A stretch of DNA of 64,000 nucleotides, taken from positions 7,979,520-8,043,519 of the forward strand of contig OZ026605.1 in the NCBI GenBank assembly GCA_964020085.1, in the 5' to 3' direction. This document shows, piece by piece, positions 7,782-16,500 of the stretch. Made by a program: the position numbers and the translations under genes. Source of the DNA: Micromussa lordhowensis. Its lineage: Eukaryota; Cnidaria; Anthozoa; Scleractinia; Lobophylliidae. The notes beneath the pieces are model-generated. The model did no database searches. It had not been told where the DNA came from and saw nothing but the letters and a program-made list of their open reading frames with translations. Every line of letters starts with the position of its first letter. Position 1 is the first letter of the stretch.

Positions 7782-9026
7782 ATGGCATTTAGATCACCAG
7801 AGTACGTACAGAGAAACGAACTAGTGCAATTTCGTCTTCAAGATGCTATAAGAGCTCCTGCCAATACTCAAGAGCAAAATAAGAAAGGATACAAATTTCA
7901 TGTTACTGATCGGGGTATTATGCTTGATTGGTTTAACGCCTTTTTTGAAGTGCGATTCAAATTAGACCTTAAAGCAAATGGTGGAGACAATGCAGACGTC
8001 AGAACAACAATTATTAATGGATCGCATTCATTGATTAAGCATATGGTTATTAAGAGTGCTGGAAAAATCGTCTATGACACTGATAATCTTCATCTTGTAA
8101 CTTTTGCAAAAAATCTTTTAGAATATTCAGATGATTTTGGGCGTAGTACGGCCAAAAATAGCTTATGGTATTTAGATACAGATACCACTTCAGATGATAC
8201 AAACACTGGTTTGGAAAGTAGGCGTTTATTAACAGAAAACAGAGCTCATGTTAATACAAGTATTCCATTAAATAGGTATTCTTTTTTCGAAGAATTAGAA
8301 GGACGATTGTTACCTCCAATGGATCTCCAATTTGAAATAGAACTGACACCGGACGCTGAAGTATTATATGGGGCAGTTGATACATTGAGATTAGTAATTG
8401 ATCGTTTTTATCTATGGGTACCCCGACTAGAACCAAAAGATGCTCTTATGTCTAAATTCATCAGTGAATACCAAAAACCCAGTAAATGGAAATACCTCAA
8501 AGAAATGTACCAAAGTTCAGATACTACTAGAAACAGTGGTGATTTCAGAATCTCAGCTAGTATTGATAAAGTACAGCATGTTTTCCTCTACTTCCAGAGA
8601 CTTAAGACTAATGATATGACAGCAAATCCTTATATTTTTGATACTTTTAAACTTAATGCTGCTAATGCTAATAGTCATCTTACTACTTGTCGTCTTGAAT
8701 ATGGTAATGGTGTCTTCTATCCAGAACTTGAATATGATACAGAAAGTAAAACAAGAATCTATTATGATTTAATGAATTATTCATGGAAAAAGAATGATTA
8801 TAATACAGGTACTCAGCTCAATATCACTAATTTTTCGAATCTTTACCCAATGTTATATTTTGACCTGACTTATCAAACAGAACAGGTAAGCAGAGATCCA
8901 AAGCAACTTAACGTAAGATTTCGCCTCTCACAAGCAGCAGCTGCTGATTTTAGAGTGCATGCAATTGTTCTCTATGAAGAAGATGTTGTTGTTGATAAAG
9001 TGGGAGATCAATTAGTTATTGTCTAA
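7782..9026 (+). CDS. Major capsid protein (double jelly roll), 414 aa
   Basis: This is the largest intact gene of the plus-strand block. It has the beta-rich, Asn/Tyr/Phe-rich character of Polinton double-jelly-roll capsid proteins and occupies the expected place next to the penton and protease genes. Features include an N-terminal helix (about residues 8-25), a first beta domain to about residue 200, an inter-domain segment with the EPKDALMSKFISEY stretch near 215, and a C-terminal beta domain ending in VHAIVLYEEDVVVDK. At 414 residues it is toward the short end of the family. The start abuts AAATATATA. No break is seen. Trimers of this protein would form the capsid facets. Confidence 0.75.
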   Translation: MAFRSPEYVQRNELVQFRLQDAIRAPANTQEQNKKGYKFHVTDRGIMLDWFNAFFEVRFKLDLKANGGDNADVRTTIINGSHSLIKHMVIKSAGKIVYDTDNLHLVTFAKNLLEYSDDFGRSTAKNSLWYLDTDTTSDDTNTGLESRRLLTENRAHVNTSIPLNRYSFFEELEGRLLPPMDLQFEIELTPDAEVLYGAVDTLRLVIDRFYLWVPRLEPKDALMSKFISEYQKPSKWKYLKEMYQSSDTTRNSGDFRISASIDKVQHVFLYFQRLKTNDMTANPYIFDTFKLNAANANSHLTTCRLEYGNGVFYPELEYDTESKTRIYYDLMNYSWKKNDYNTGTQLNITNFSNLYPMLYFDLTYQTEQVSRDPKQLNVRFRLSQAAAADFRVHAIVLYEEDVVVDKVGDQLVIV

Positions 9027-9063
9027 AAAAAATATTTAGAAAAAATATTTTAATATAATATAT

Positions 9064-9771
9064 ATGAGAGTTAAAGAGAGTCAGAACGAAAGTCAGAACA
9101 AAGAAGAAATAGTCGAGTTTCTCCATATTGACACTTCAAAGATAACTTTTCGAAAACCAAAGCCAAATAAGCACAATGGAACACAGATTGGAATATTATA
9201 CAATGGAAGGACATTATTTGTTAAATATAAAGGATATACTCCGTTCGGTTTAAAAGAAAATTATGATAAAAATGGAGAATATCAAGGTACTAGCATGCAA
9301 ATTAGTTGTGATGGGGAATATCTAGAAAAAGCCAAAGAATTAGACGAATTTTTTATTGATTATTTATATTCTTTAAAGAACAATAAAAAAATACATAGAG
9401 AAGCTGTATCAGGTTATGATGAATACGGTCAAGGTGGTTCTTGGAAAAGAATCTGTAAAAAACCGTATAAAATTGTTGATGAAGAAAGAGTATATCAAGA
9501 TTACCCATCAAAGATGGAGTTTTCACCATTTTTTAGAAATGATCGAATAGCTACAAAATTTTATACATGGGATGGGGAAAATTTAGGATATGATTCAGTA
9601 AAAATTGGTCCAAGAAGCGAAGTGAAATTTATTGCTGCTTGGTTTTCAATTACAACTGGAACTTTTGGAGCTACTCTAAAACCAAAATTAATGCAAGTAT
9701 CATATAGAGAGCAAGAAGATCTTTTTAAAGACTTCATATTAGATGATGAAGAAAAAGATGATTGGATCTGA
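9064..9771 (+). CDS. Unknown 235-aa protein, possibly ssDNA-binding fold
   Basis: I do not firmly recognise this protein. It has a Ser/Glu/Gln-rich N-terminus, then an alternating-strand region (NGTQIGILYNGRTLFVKY, about residues 38-55) followed by YTPFGLKENYD and a helix with EYLEKAKELDEFF. A C-terminal part is aromatic-rich and the tail is acidic (DDEEKDD). The strand-PFGL-helix order recalls the DUF5871-type proteins of giant viruses, suspected to bind single-stranded DNA; the acidic tail is also typical of ssDNA-binding proteins. This is an inference from memory. The start abuts AATATAATATAT. It is located between capsid and protease genes, intact. Confidence 0.5.
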   Translation: MRVKESQNESQNKEEIVEFLHIDTSKITFRKPKPNKHNGTQIGILYNGRTLFVKYKGYTPFGLKENYDKNGEYQGTSMQISCDGEYLEKAKELDEFFIDYLYSLKNNKKIHREAVSGYDEYGQGGSWKRICKKPYKIVDEERVYQDYPSKMEFSPFFRNDRIATKFYTWDGENLGYDSVKIGPRSEVKFIAAWFSITTGTFGATLKPKLMQVSYREQEDLFKDFILDDEEKDDWI

Positions 9772-9844
9772 TTTATAACAACTATTCCAAAGTCATAGAA
9801 CATATATTATTTAGGAATTTAAAAAAGTCCCTAAATAATATATA

Positions 9845-11020
9845 ATGACTGAACTACATCAAATTTCTATAAAACTTTCTGAAGGCCAAAAACGAAAACT
9901 ATCTAAGGCTTACAGAAACAGAGAAGAAATAAGTTTACGCTTAAGTAAAAATGCGTTAAGTGGTTCCGATGTTCTTATGGTACCAATGAATACTGTTAAG
10001 AGACTAGCTAAGGCACAAGCAGCTAATCGAGGAATGGTAATTACTATATCAAAGTATAATATCAGGCGACAAACTGGGTCTGGTATCTTTAGCTCAATAT
10101 TGCCAGTATTAAAGAATGTAGCACCAACTATCGGTAAAACACTAGGATTGTCTGCTCTAGCAGGGTTAGCTTCTGAAGGTGCTAGTCAAATAGTTAAGAA
10201 AATTAGTGGCGGACAAATGTATCAAGTACCAAATAAAAATCTATATATGTTAGCTAAAATGGGCGATCTACTGACTAAAGGACAAATAGGAGATTTAGAA
10301 CGAGCTCATAAATTAGGAGAAGACTTACTTTTCCGACTTACACAACGACAAGTAGGTAATGGTATTGCCACGTTACTAGCTAGTATTGGTATTCCAATGA
10401 TTCTTGATGCATTAAAAGGAGGAAGTATAAAAGGAAGAGGAGGTCCTAGAATGGGGAAATCGGATGGAGGAGGAGGTCCTCGTATGGGAATGCCTATGGC
10501 TCCACCACCTTTTATTGGGACATGGGGCAGGGGAGGAAAAAAAAAAAAAAAGGTAAAAAAGCCTAAATTCCATAAAGATATCCCAATGAGTAATTTTGAT
10601 CTTTTAGATTGGTGTAAATACTTAGAGATACCTATCAAAAATGTCCTAAGCAGAGATCAAACTGTACCTCATAATCATAAGTTAGCGCTTTTTATTTATA
10701 ATTTAGAACCTCATTATATGAGTGGTAGTCATTGGGTTACAACCTATGTTCGTGATGGTACAATAAATTACTTTGACTCTTTTGGTATGCCACCTTTTCA
10801 AGAGTTGGTAAATCATGCAAAAGAGAAAAACTTAAATTTATTACACCAAAACCGACAAATACAGAATCTCTATACTACAACCTGTGGCTATTTTTGCTTG
10901 TATTTCTTGAATGAAATGCATAAAGGAGTAGATTATTTCGATTTATTGCAAGTTTTTAGCTTTGACACCGAAGAGAATGAAAAATTCATAGAAAAATACA
11001 TTAAACGATTGCTTAGGTAG
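9845..11020 (+). CDS. Virion protein fused to adenain-like cysteine protease, 391 aa
   Basis: The C-terminal part (from about residue 248, MSNFDLLDW) is a Ulp1/adenain-clan maturation protease: His296 in SHWV, Asp311 in YFDSFG, a Gln before the active site, and Cys347 in TCGYFCLYF. It would cleave capsid precursors in the maturing particle. The N-terminal 240 residues are different: a beta-type ISIKLSEGQ start and repeated KLSxxxL patterns, a hydrophobic Ala/Gly-rich segment (about 80-125) and a Gly-rich linker with two GGGPRMG repeats, like a membrane-active virion protein. The two halves are joined across an A15 run (10537-10551) that encodes lysines. Related elements, as I recall them, also carry this fusion, but the homopolymer means one-base slippage could unite or separate the halves. 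The start abuts ATAATATATA. Confidence 0.85.
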   Translation: MTELHQISIKLSEGQKRKLSKAYRNREEISLRLSKNALSGSDVLMVPMNTVKRLAKAQAANRGMVITISKYNIRRQTGSGIFSSILPVLKNVAPTIGKTLGLSALAGLASEGASQIVKKISGGQMYQVPNKNLYMLAKMGDLLTKGQIGDLERAHKLGEDLLFRLTQRQVGNGIATLLASIGIPMILDALKGGSIKGRGGPRMGKSDGGGGPRMGMPMAPPPFIGTWGRGGKKKKKVKKPKFHKDIPMSNFDLLDWCKYLEIPIKNVLSRDQTVPHNHKLALFIYNLEPHYMSGSHWVTTYVRDGTINYFDSFGMPPFQELVNHAKEKNLNLLHQNRQIQNLYTTTCGYFCLYFLNEMHKGVDYFDLLQVFSFDTEENEKFIEKYIKRLLR

Positions 11021-11210
11021 TTTGAAGACTTCGGATTTGTTTGATTTGTTGGAGCTTATTTAAATTTAGTTTCAAACTATTTCTCATATTTCTCACTCTT
11101 TTAGTTTCTCCAGAACAACATAAAAAGGCAATTTTTCTATAAAGAAGTTTGTAATGTTTATACATCGCTTCTATTCTACGTATTTCATTGTCAATTTCAA
11201 TTTCTTCCAT
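11013..11210 (-). CDS. Small minus-strand basic helical protein, 65 aa
   Basis: This gene is antisense to its neighbours and its 3' end overlaps the protease stop by eight bases. It encodes a Lys/Arg- and Leu-rich helical protein with two adjacent cysteines (CC, about residues 31-32). The reason to accept so short a frame is its start: ATTATATA directly abuts the ATG, matching the element-wide motif, and it shares a 34-base divergent spacer with the next plus-strand gene. No family is recognised. Confidence 0.5.
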   Translation of the reverse strand: MEEIEIDNEIRRIEAMYKHYKLLYRKIAFLCCSGETKRVRNMRNSLKLNLNKLQQIKQIRSLQTT

Positions 11211-11244
11211 TATATAATAATAAAAAAAAATAATTATAATATAG
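11211..11244. promoter_or_regulatory. 34-base divergent promoter spacer
   Basis: This spacer is entirely A/T except the final G before ATG on the plus side. Reading minus, TTATTATATA abuts the 65-aa gene. Reading plus, ATAATATAG abuts the 78-aa gene. It is the tightest example of the element's start-abutting motif working in both directions. Confidence 0.5.
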
Positions 11245-11481
11245 ATGAAAAGCTATTGTGTAAAACAACGAAAACAGACAGAGTGCGTTCCTGGTTCAGA
11301 AAGGGTTGTACAGACAAGAAATGGTCGTGCCATGATGAAATGTAAATGCGCAGAATGTGGGATAACAAAAACTAAATTTGTTAAGTCAGGTACGGTAGGA
11401 AGAGGTAGAAAAGGAAAAGGGCTATTACTGGGTAAAAACAGTCCATTTAAGGGAATTCCCCTCATAGGAGCTATATTATAG
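11245..11481 (+). CDS. Cys-rich (DUF5679-like) protein, 78 aa
   Basis: The first 45 residues form a zinc-ribbon-like module with YCVKQRKQT, ECVPG, KNGR-like TRNGR and CKCAECGITKTKF. This matches the pattern of DUF5679 domains found in adintovirus and Polinton virion proteins (recalled from knowledge, not searched). The remaining 30 residues are Gly/Lys-rich with KGxLLGKNSPFKG. The same module forms the N-terminus of the next gene, so the two are paralogous. Start abuts ATAATATAG. It is intact and 44 bases upstream of its paralogue. Confidence 0.7.
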   Translation: MKSYCVKQRKQTECVPGSERVVQTRNGRAMMKCKCAECGITKTKFVKSGTVGRGRKGKGLLLGKNSPFKGIPLIGAIL

Positions 11482-11525
11482 TATACAATAGATTAACATA
11501 TATTTATTATAATATTAATTAATAT

Positions 11526-12326
11526 ATGTTATCTTATTGCGTTCGACAAAGAAAAAGGACAGAATGTATACCTAATTCTGAAACTTTTGTAATTACAAAA
11601 AATGGTAGAAATGCAATGCGATGTATTTGTGCTGAATGTGGAATTACAAAATTTCGTTTTATATCTAAAGCGGAAATGCAAGGAAGCGGTTTTGATGAAC
11701 TAATTGTCAAAGGGTTGGCTGCTGGTGCAAAAGGATTGTACAACATAGGTAAAAGGGGAGCTAGCCGAGCAATAAAATCTGACTATGTAAAAGACAAAGT
11801 TAAAGGCATTGGTAAAAGGTATTTGAATAGAGCAATTGACTCTCTGGCTGATGATATTTCTAAAAAAATCAGTGGAAGGGGAAGGGGAAGGGGAAGGGGA
11901 AGGGGAAGGGGAAGGGGAAGGGGAAGGGGAAGGGGAAGGGGTCTCGATATTCATAAAGCAATAGGTAAGTTACCTAAACCGAAAGCTGGTTGGACTCTTC
12001 CAGGACACAAATATACTGGTCCTTACAATGATTTAGAAAAACAAGTAAAATGGGATCGTGATACTGGCCAAATCTATGAAATCTATGATCAGCCAACAGG
12101 TAAGACAGATGCTATAGCTATGCAACACGATGTTGATTACTCAGTATGTGCTGATAAGGGAGTAAATGTAAAATCATGTAAAAATGTGGCTGACAAGAAA
12201 ATGGTCCAAGCTTTAGATGCAATTCCCTGGAATGAGAGACAGTGGGGTCATTGGCTGGCTAGAAACACTATTAATACAAAACAAAAACTTGGTTTAGGAG
12301 TAAAAAAAAAAACGCTAAAAATTTAG
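11526..12326 (+). CDS. DUF5679-like + (GR)n + parvovirus-type PLA2 protein, 266 aa
   Basis: Three parts are visible. Residues 1-45 repeat the Cys-rich module of the preceding gene. After an Ala/Gly/Lys-rich region comes an uninterrupted Gly-Arg repeat (about residues 116-139) encoded by a GGGGAA hexanucleotide array. The C-terminal third is a phospholipase A2 of the parvovirus VP1 type: Ca-binding loop YTGPYND (163-169; the family usually has Gly where Tyr167 stands) and catalytic pair HDVDY (His201, Asp202, Tyr205). In parvoviruses this domain breaches the endosome during entry; here it is presumably virion-borne. The gene ends after an A11 run and its stop overlaps the open integrase frame in the -1 register. 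The start abuts AATTAATAT. Confidence 0.82.
   Translation: MLSYCVRQRKRTECIPNSETFVITKNGRNAMRCICAECGITKFRFISKAEMQGSGFDELIVKGLAAGAKGLYNIGKRGASRAIKSDYVKDKVKGIGKRYLNRAIDSLADDISKKISGRGRGRGRGRGRGRGRGRGRGRGLDIHKAIGKLPKPKAGWTLPGHKYTGPYNDLEKQVKWDRDTGQIYEIYDQPTGKTDAIAMQHDVDYSVCADKGVNVKSCKNVADKKMVQALDAIPWNERQWGHWLARNTINTKQKLGLGVKKKTLKI
11870..11941 (+). repeat. GGGGAA hexanucleotide array coding (Gly-Arg)n
   Basis: About eleven perfect tandem copies of a six-base G/A unit lie in the middle of the PLA2-domain gene. The unit length keeps the frame, so copy-number change only alters the length of the basic linker. The antisense frame gives a meaningless Ser-Pro repeat. The basic repeat probably binds nucleic acid. 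Confidence 0.9.
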
Positions 12327-13273
12327 ACACATGGGAAGCGCTAGCTAATGAGTTACACAAACCTATAAAACGAAATTTTACCAAGCGAAGAGTCATTGCA
12401 CATAATGTAGATGATATCTGGTGTTCAGACTTAGTTGATATGCAAAAGCTTAGCAAATGGAATCGAGGTTATAAATATCTACTAATGGTCTTAGACCTTT
12501 TCAGTAAATATGGTTGGATAGTACCTCTAAAGACAAAAACAGGTTTAGAAGTCGCTAAAGCGTTTGAAAGCTTATTAGTGAAAAATAAGCCTAAAATGTT
12601 ATGGGTAGACAAAGGAAAAGAATATTATAACAAAAATGTGTTGGATCTCTTAGCTAAGGATAAGATAAAGGTCTATTCCACTGAAAACGAAGAGAAATCA
12701 GCAGTTTGTGAGAGATGGAATAGAACTATCAAAGATAAAATGTATAAGAGATTCACTATGCAAAACAATACAGTCTACGTTGACATCCTTCCTAAAATAC
12801 TCGCCTCTTACAACAACAGCCAACATAGATCAATAGGAATGACGCCTATCCAAGCTAGAAAACCTGAAAACTATGGAAAAGTTTATTTTAATTTATATGG
12901 TGATTTAGCGAGAGAAATCAAAAAAACAAAAACAAATCGAAAACCCGAATTTAGAGTAGGTGATAGAGTCCGAATAAGCAAATACAAAAGGGTGACCTTT
13001 GATAAAGGCTATACTCCTAATTGGACTGAAGAAGTTTTCATCATAGACGAAATTAGATTCACTAATCCTATTACTTATAAGATAAAAGACTTAAATGGTG
13101 AAGTGATTAAGGGTACTTTCTACAGAGAAGAGTTACAAAAGACAGATCAAGAGGTCTATAGAATAGAGAAAATTATCAGAAAGTCAAAAGGAAAAGCATT
13201 AGTCAAATGGAAAGGTTACCCAGACGAATTTAACAGTTGGGTGCCAGCTGGGGATTTAAAAAAAATTATTTAA
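12302..13273 (+). CDS. Retroviral-type (rve) integrase with C-terminal chromodomain
   Basis: This is the DDE integrase of Polintons. The catalytic residues are visible: first Asp in WCSDLVDM (codon at 12428), second Asp in WVDKGKEY (about 12607), and Glu in CERWNRT. A C-terminal chromodomain carries YRIEKII, VKWKGYP and SWVP. It joins the linear element ends to host DNA; chromodomains usually guide it to marked chromatin. Odd: the frame is open from 12275 but the first ATG is at 12440, after the first catalytic Asp, and no TATATA motif precedes it. The frame overlaps the end of the PLA2 gene in the -1 register across an A11 run (12302-12312). So it is either translated by frameshifting from the PLA2 gene or has lost its start through an indel. 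The coding part is otherwise clean. Confidence 0.85.
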   Translation, partial: KKKNAKNLDTWEALANELHKPIKRNFTKRRVIAHNVDDIWCSDLVDMQKLSKWNRGYKYLLMVLDLFSKYGWIVPLKTKTGLEVAKAFESLLVKNKPKMLWVDKGKEYYNKNVLDLLAKDKIKVYSTENEEKSAVCERWNRTIKDKMYKRFTMQNNTVYVDILPKILASYNNSQHRSIGMTPIQARKPENYGKVYFNLYGDLAREIKKTKTNRKPEFRVGDRVRISKYKRVTFDKGYTPNWTEEVFIIDEIRFTNPITYKIKDLNGEVIKGTFYREELQKTDQEVYRIEKIIRKSKGKALVKWKGYPDEFNSWVPAGDLKKII

Positions 13274-13304
13274 AAAAATTAGAATATTATAAATAATTAT
13301 ATAA

Positions 13305-13514
13305 ATGGAAAAAACAGAAGAACAATTGAAACGAGAAAAATGGAACAAAATTACCAATTAAAGACTGAAAAATACTGAATGGTACTGTGATGTATGTGGA
13401 AATGGAAAAAATTACACTTATAGAGGAAAATATATGCATCTAAAGACAAAGAAACATGAGCGTAACATTCTAAAATACACTAATCCAGTTACTGGTACAC
13501 TAATTGATTTATAA
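13305..13514 (+). pseudogene. Small C2H2-like zinc-finger ORF with in-frame TAA
   Basis: A frame starting at an ATG abutted by AATTATATAA runs 69 codons, interrupted by TAA at 13359-13361. After the stop the same frame encodes WYCDVCGNG...YMHLKTKKH, a Cys-x2-Cys/His-x-His finger almost identical in layout to residues 27-50 of the DNA polymerase encoded just downstream. It may be a duplicated finger module, or a decayed copy of the polymerase 5' end. As it stands only an 18-residue leader would be made. Nothing further is recognised. Confidence 0.55.
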
Positions 13515-13569
13515 TAAATAAAAAATTAAGAATTTAAAAAAAAAATTAGACATATATTATTATATATAG

Positions 13570-16500
13570 ATGGATTTTAAAGTTAAAATTAAACCCAAAA
13601 TTAAATACAAAAAGATATCTGTGGACACAATACCAAAACCATCTGATTGGTATTGTAATATATGCAAGAAAAAATATTCAAAAGGGGGAAAATATCAGCA
13701 TTTAAAGACAGATTTTCATAAGCTTAATGAAGCAAAAAAAGGTCCGCAAGGTCAGCCACTACCAGCCCCACCTGTCAACCCACAACCACGAAGATCTAAG
13801 AAACATGGAGATTATGTTGAAAATCGACTAATCCGATCAATTGCAGAAAGGAGACTAAGGGACTCATACCTTGGAGGTACTTTAATAGATGATCCGATAA
13901 GTCCCTCAGTCAATTTACCAGAACCATTAAGACCTACTGAATATAGACCAGCCCCACCAGTACCAAAACCACGCACAAAACCACCAGCAGCTCCAGTGCC
14001 TTTACCGAGGCTAAAAATAATAAGACCTATAAAACCTGTACCTACAAGCCTTCAAAGTAAGGTTAAAAATGTGATTGATCAAATCGCTCCATATTATAGG
14101 CCTGAAACTATAAGAGAATTTAGAAGAAATTTGAAATTTATCCCTAAAGACATCACTATTACTGAGCGATCTAATGCATTAAGAGGTAATGTCAAATCTT
14201 ATGAAGTGCCAATTGTCAATAGAAATGACCCATCAATACAGTTAAGTAGTACTAAACGAAAAATATTTGATCTTTTAATGCGATCATTATCAGATAGAAG
14301 GGGTTTTAAATACAATACTACACTAAGGGTTCGATTATCAAAGCTTACTGAGAATGAGCAGATTTACCGAGAACCTTATTTTAACGCTGGCCCTTTTACG
14401 GTGACCAATAGACTAGATATAGAAGAGTCTATCGATAAGGGTATTGAAAGAATTTTAGAGTTAATAGCTGTTTGGCTCTCTGAAGGTTCTGGTTGGGTAT
14501 TTGAATCGGTACTTTTACATACCATTAATATTGTCTCTTACTTTCCATTAAGAGGAACATCATATATTGAACTACCTGAGGAACTGCGTCACCCTAAGAA
14601 AACATTAGTCAATCCCAAAAATAAAGATAATCGATGTTTCCTATGGTGCCATATAAGACATCTAAATCCTCAGAAAAAAGACCCACAGAGAATTAAAATT
14701 TCTGATAGAGAATATGTCAAACGGCTAGATTACACCGGTGTCACTTTTCCTATCACTGTTTCTGATATTAAGAGGATTGAAAAGCAAAACGAGATTAATG
14801 TTAGTGTATTTGGTTATCAACCTATAGATAGCAAGGGCAGGGGTGGTTTTCCTTATCCTATCAGATTATCAGAATCTAATTTTACAGACCATATGGAATT
14901 ACTATGGATTGATTATCAGAATGAAAACAGCCACTATGTGCTTATTAAGAATTTCGATCAATTTATGAGTTCTTTCACTAATCATCATGGTAGGAAATAT
15001 TTTTGTTTGCGTTGTCTCCATTGTTGCTCTTCTGAGAGAACATACAAAATTCATAGAGAGGATTGCCTGCTCCTTAACGGAGCCCAACAGATCAAGATGC
15101 CTGAAGAGGGATCAGAAATTTATTTTAAAAATATCAAGAAAATGTTACCTGCGCCTTTTGTCATTTACGCTGATTTTGAAGCTATCACAGAAAAGATAGA
15201 CAGTTGTCTACCACCTGATGGTAAATCTTATACCACTACTTATCAGAGTCACAAGGCTTGTGCTTACGGATATAAATTAGTCTGCAGGTATGATAATAAA
15301 TATTCAAAACCAGTAGAAATTTACCGCGGAGCTGATGCTATAGACAAATTTATTGTACAGATGATGAATGAAGTAAAAGATTGTAAGAGAATAGTGCGAG
15401 AACATTTTCAGAAACCATTAATTATGACAGATGAAAATGAAAGAGATTTCCAAAATAGTACAGTATGCCATATTTGTGAGAACATTTTTTAAACCTAAAG
15501 ACCTTGTAATACTTGATGATGGTTATATAATTAATAAAGTCAGAGATCATTGTCATATAACTGGTCAATATCGTGGAGCTGCACACAGAGATTGCAATCT
15601 AGAATGGGCTATCAGTGCAGATAATTTAAAAATTCCTGTTGTCTTTCACAATCTTAAAGGCTATGACTGTCATTTTATCATGCAAAAATTAGGAAAACTG
15701 ATAAATGAAGATCTAGTCTATGATATTGTTAAAATTAAAGATCCTGATGGTAAGGTTCAAGCATCAAAAAGAAGTCCAAAAATTAGTGTTATAGCAAGTA
15801 CTTTTGAGAAATATATGGGTTTTAGACTAGGTAGACATTTGACTTTCATTGACAGTTTTTCATTTATGAGTCAGAGTTTAGACCGATTAAGCAGTAATTT
15901 AAGTAATTTATTTTATACACGGCAGGCTTTTCCAAATGATGAACAATTCAGATTAATCAAGCGAAAAGGTGTTTACCCTTATGATTACATGGACTCGTTC
16001 CAGCGATTCAGTGAGAAGTCTTTACCAAGGAGAGAAGATTTTTATAGCATTTTAAATGACTCAGTTGTTTCAGAGAGTGACCACTCACACGCAAAGGAGG
16101 TCTGGAGTACTTTCCAAATCAGAGACATGGGAGAGTATCATGATTTATATTTGCGGACAGATGTTCTACTCTTAGCTGATGTATTTGAAAGTTTTAGAAG
16201 CACTTGTCTGGAGTATTATAGGTTGGATCCTTGTCATTATTACTCTGCACCTGGGTTATCATGGGATGCATTACTGAGAATGACAGGGATAGATCTAGAC
16301 TTAATCGCAGACCTAGATCAACAACTATTCATTGAAAAAGGTATGAGAGGTGGGATTAGTACCATTACACATAGACATGCTGTTGCAAACAACAAGTATA
16401 TGAAGGATTACAATCCGGATGAGGCGAGTACCTATTTAATGTATTTGGATGCAAATAACCTTTATGGATGGGCTATGTCACAGTCACTTCCAACTGGAGA

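Noticed and set aside
11534..11954. Minus-strand Ser-Pro repeat frame
   Set aside because: Antisense shadow of the Gly-Arg hexanucleotide array.
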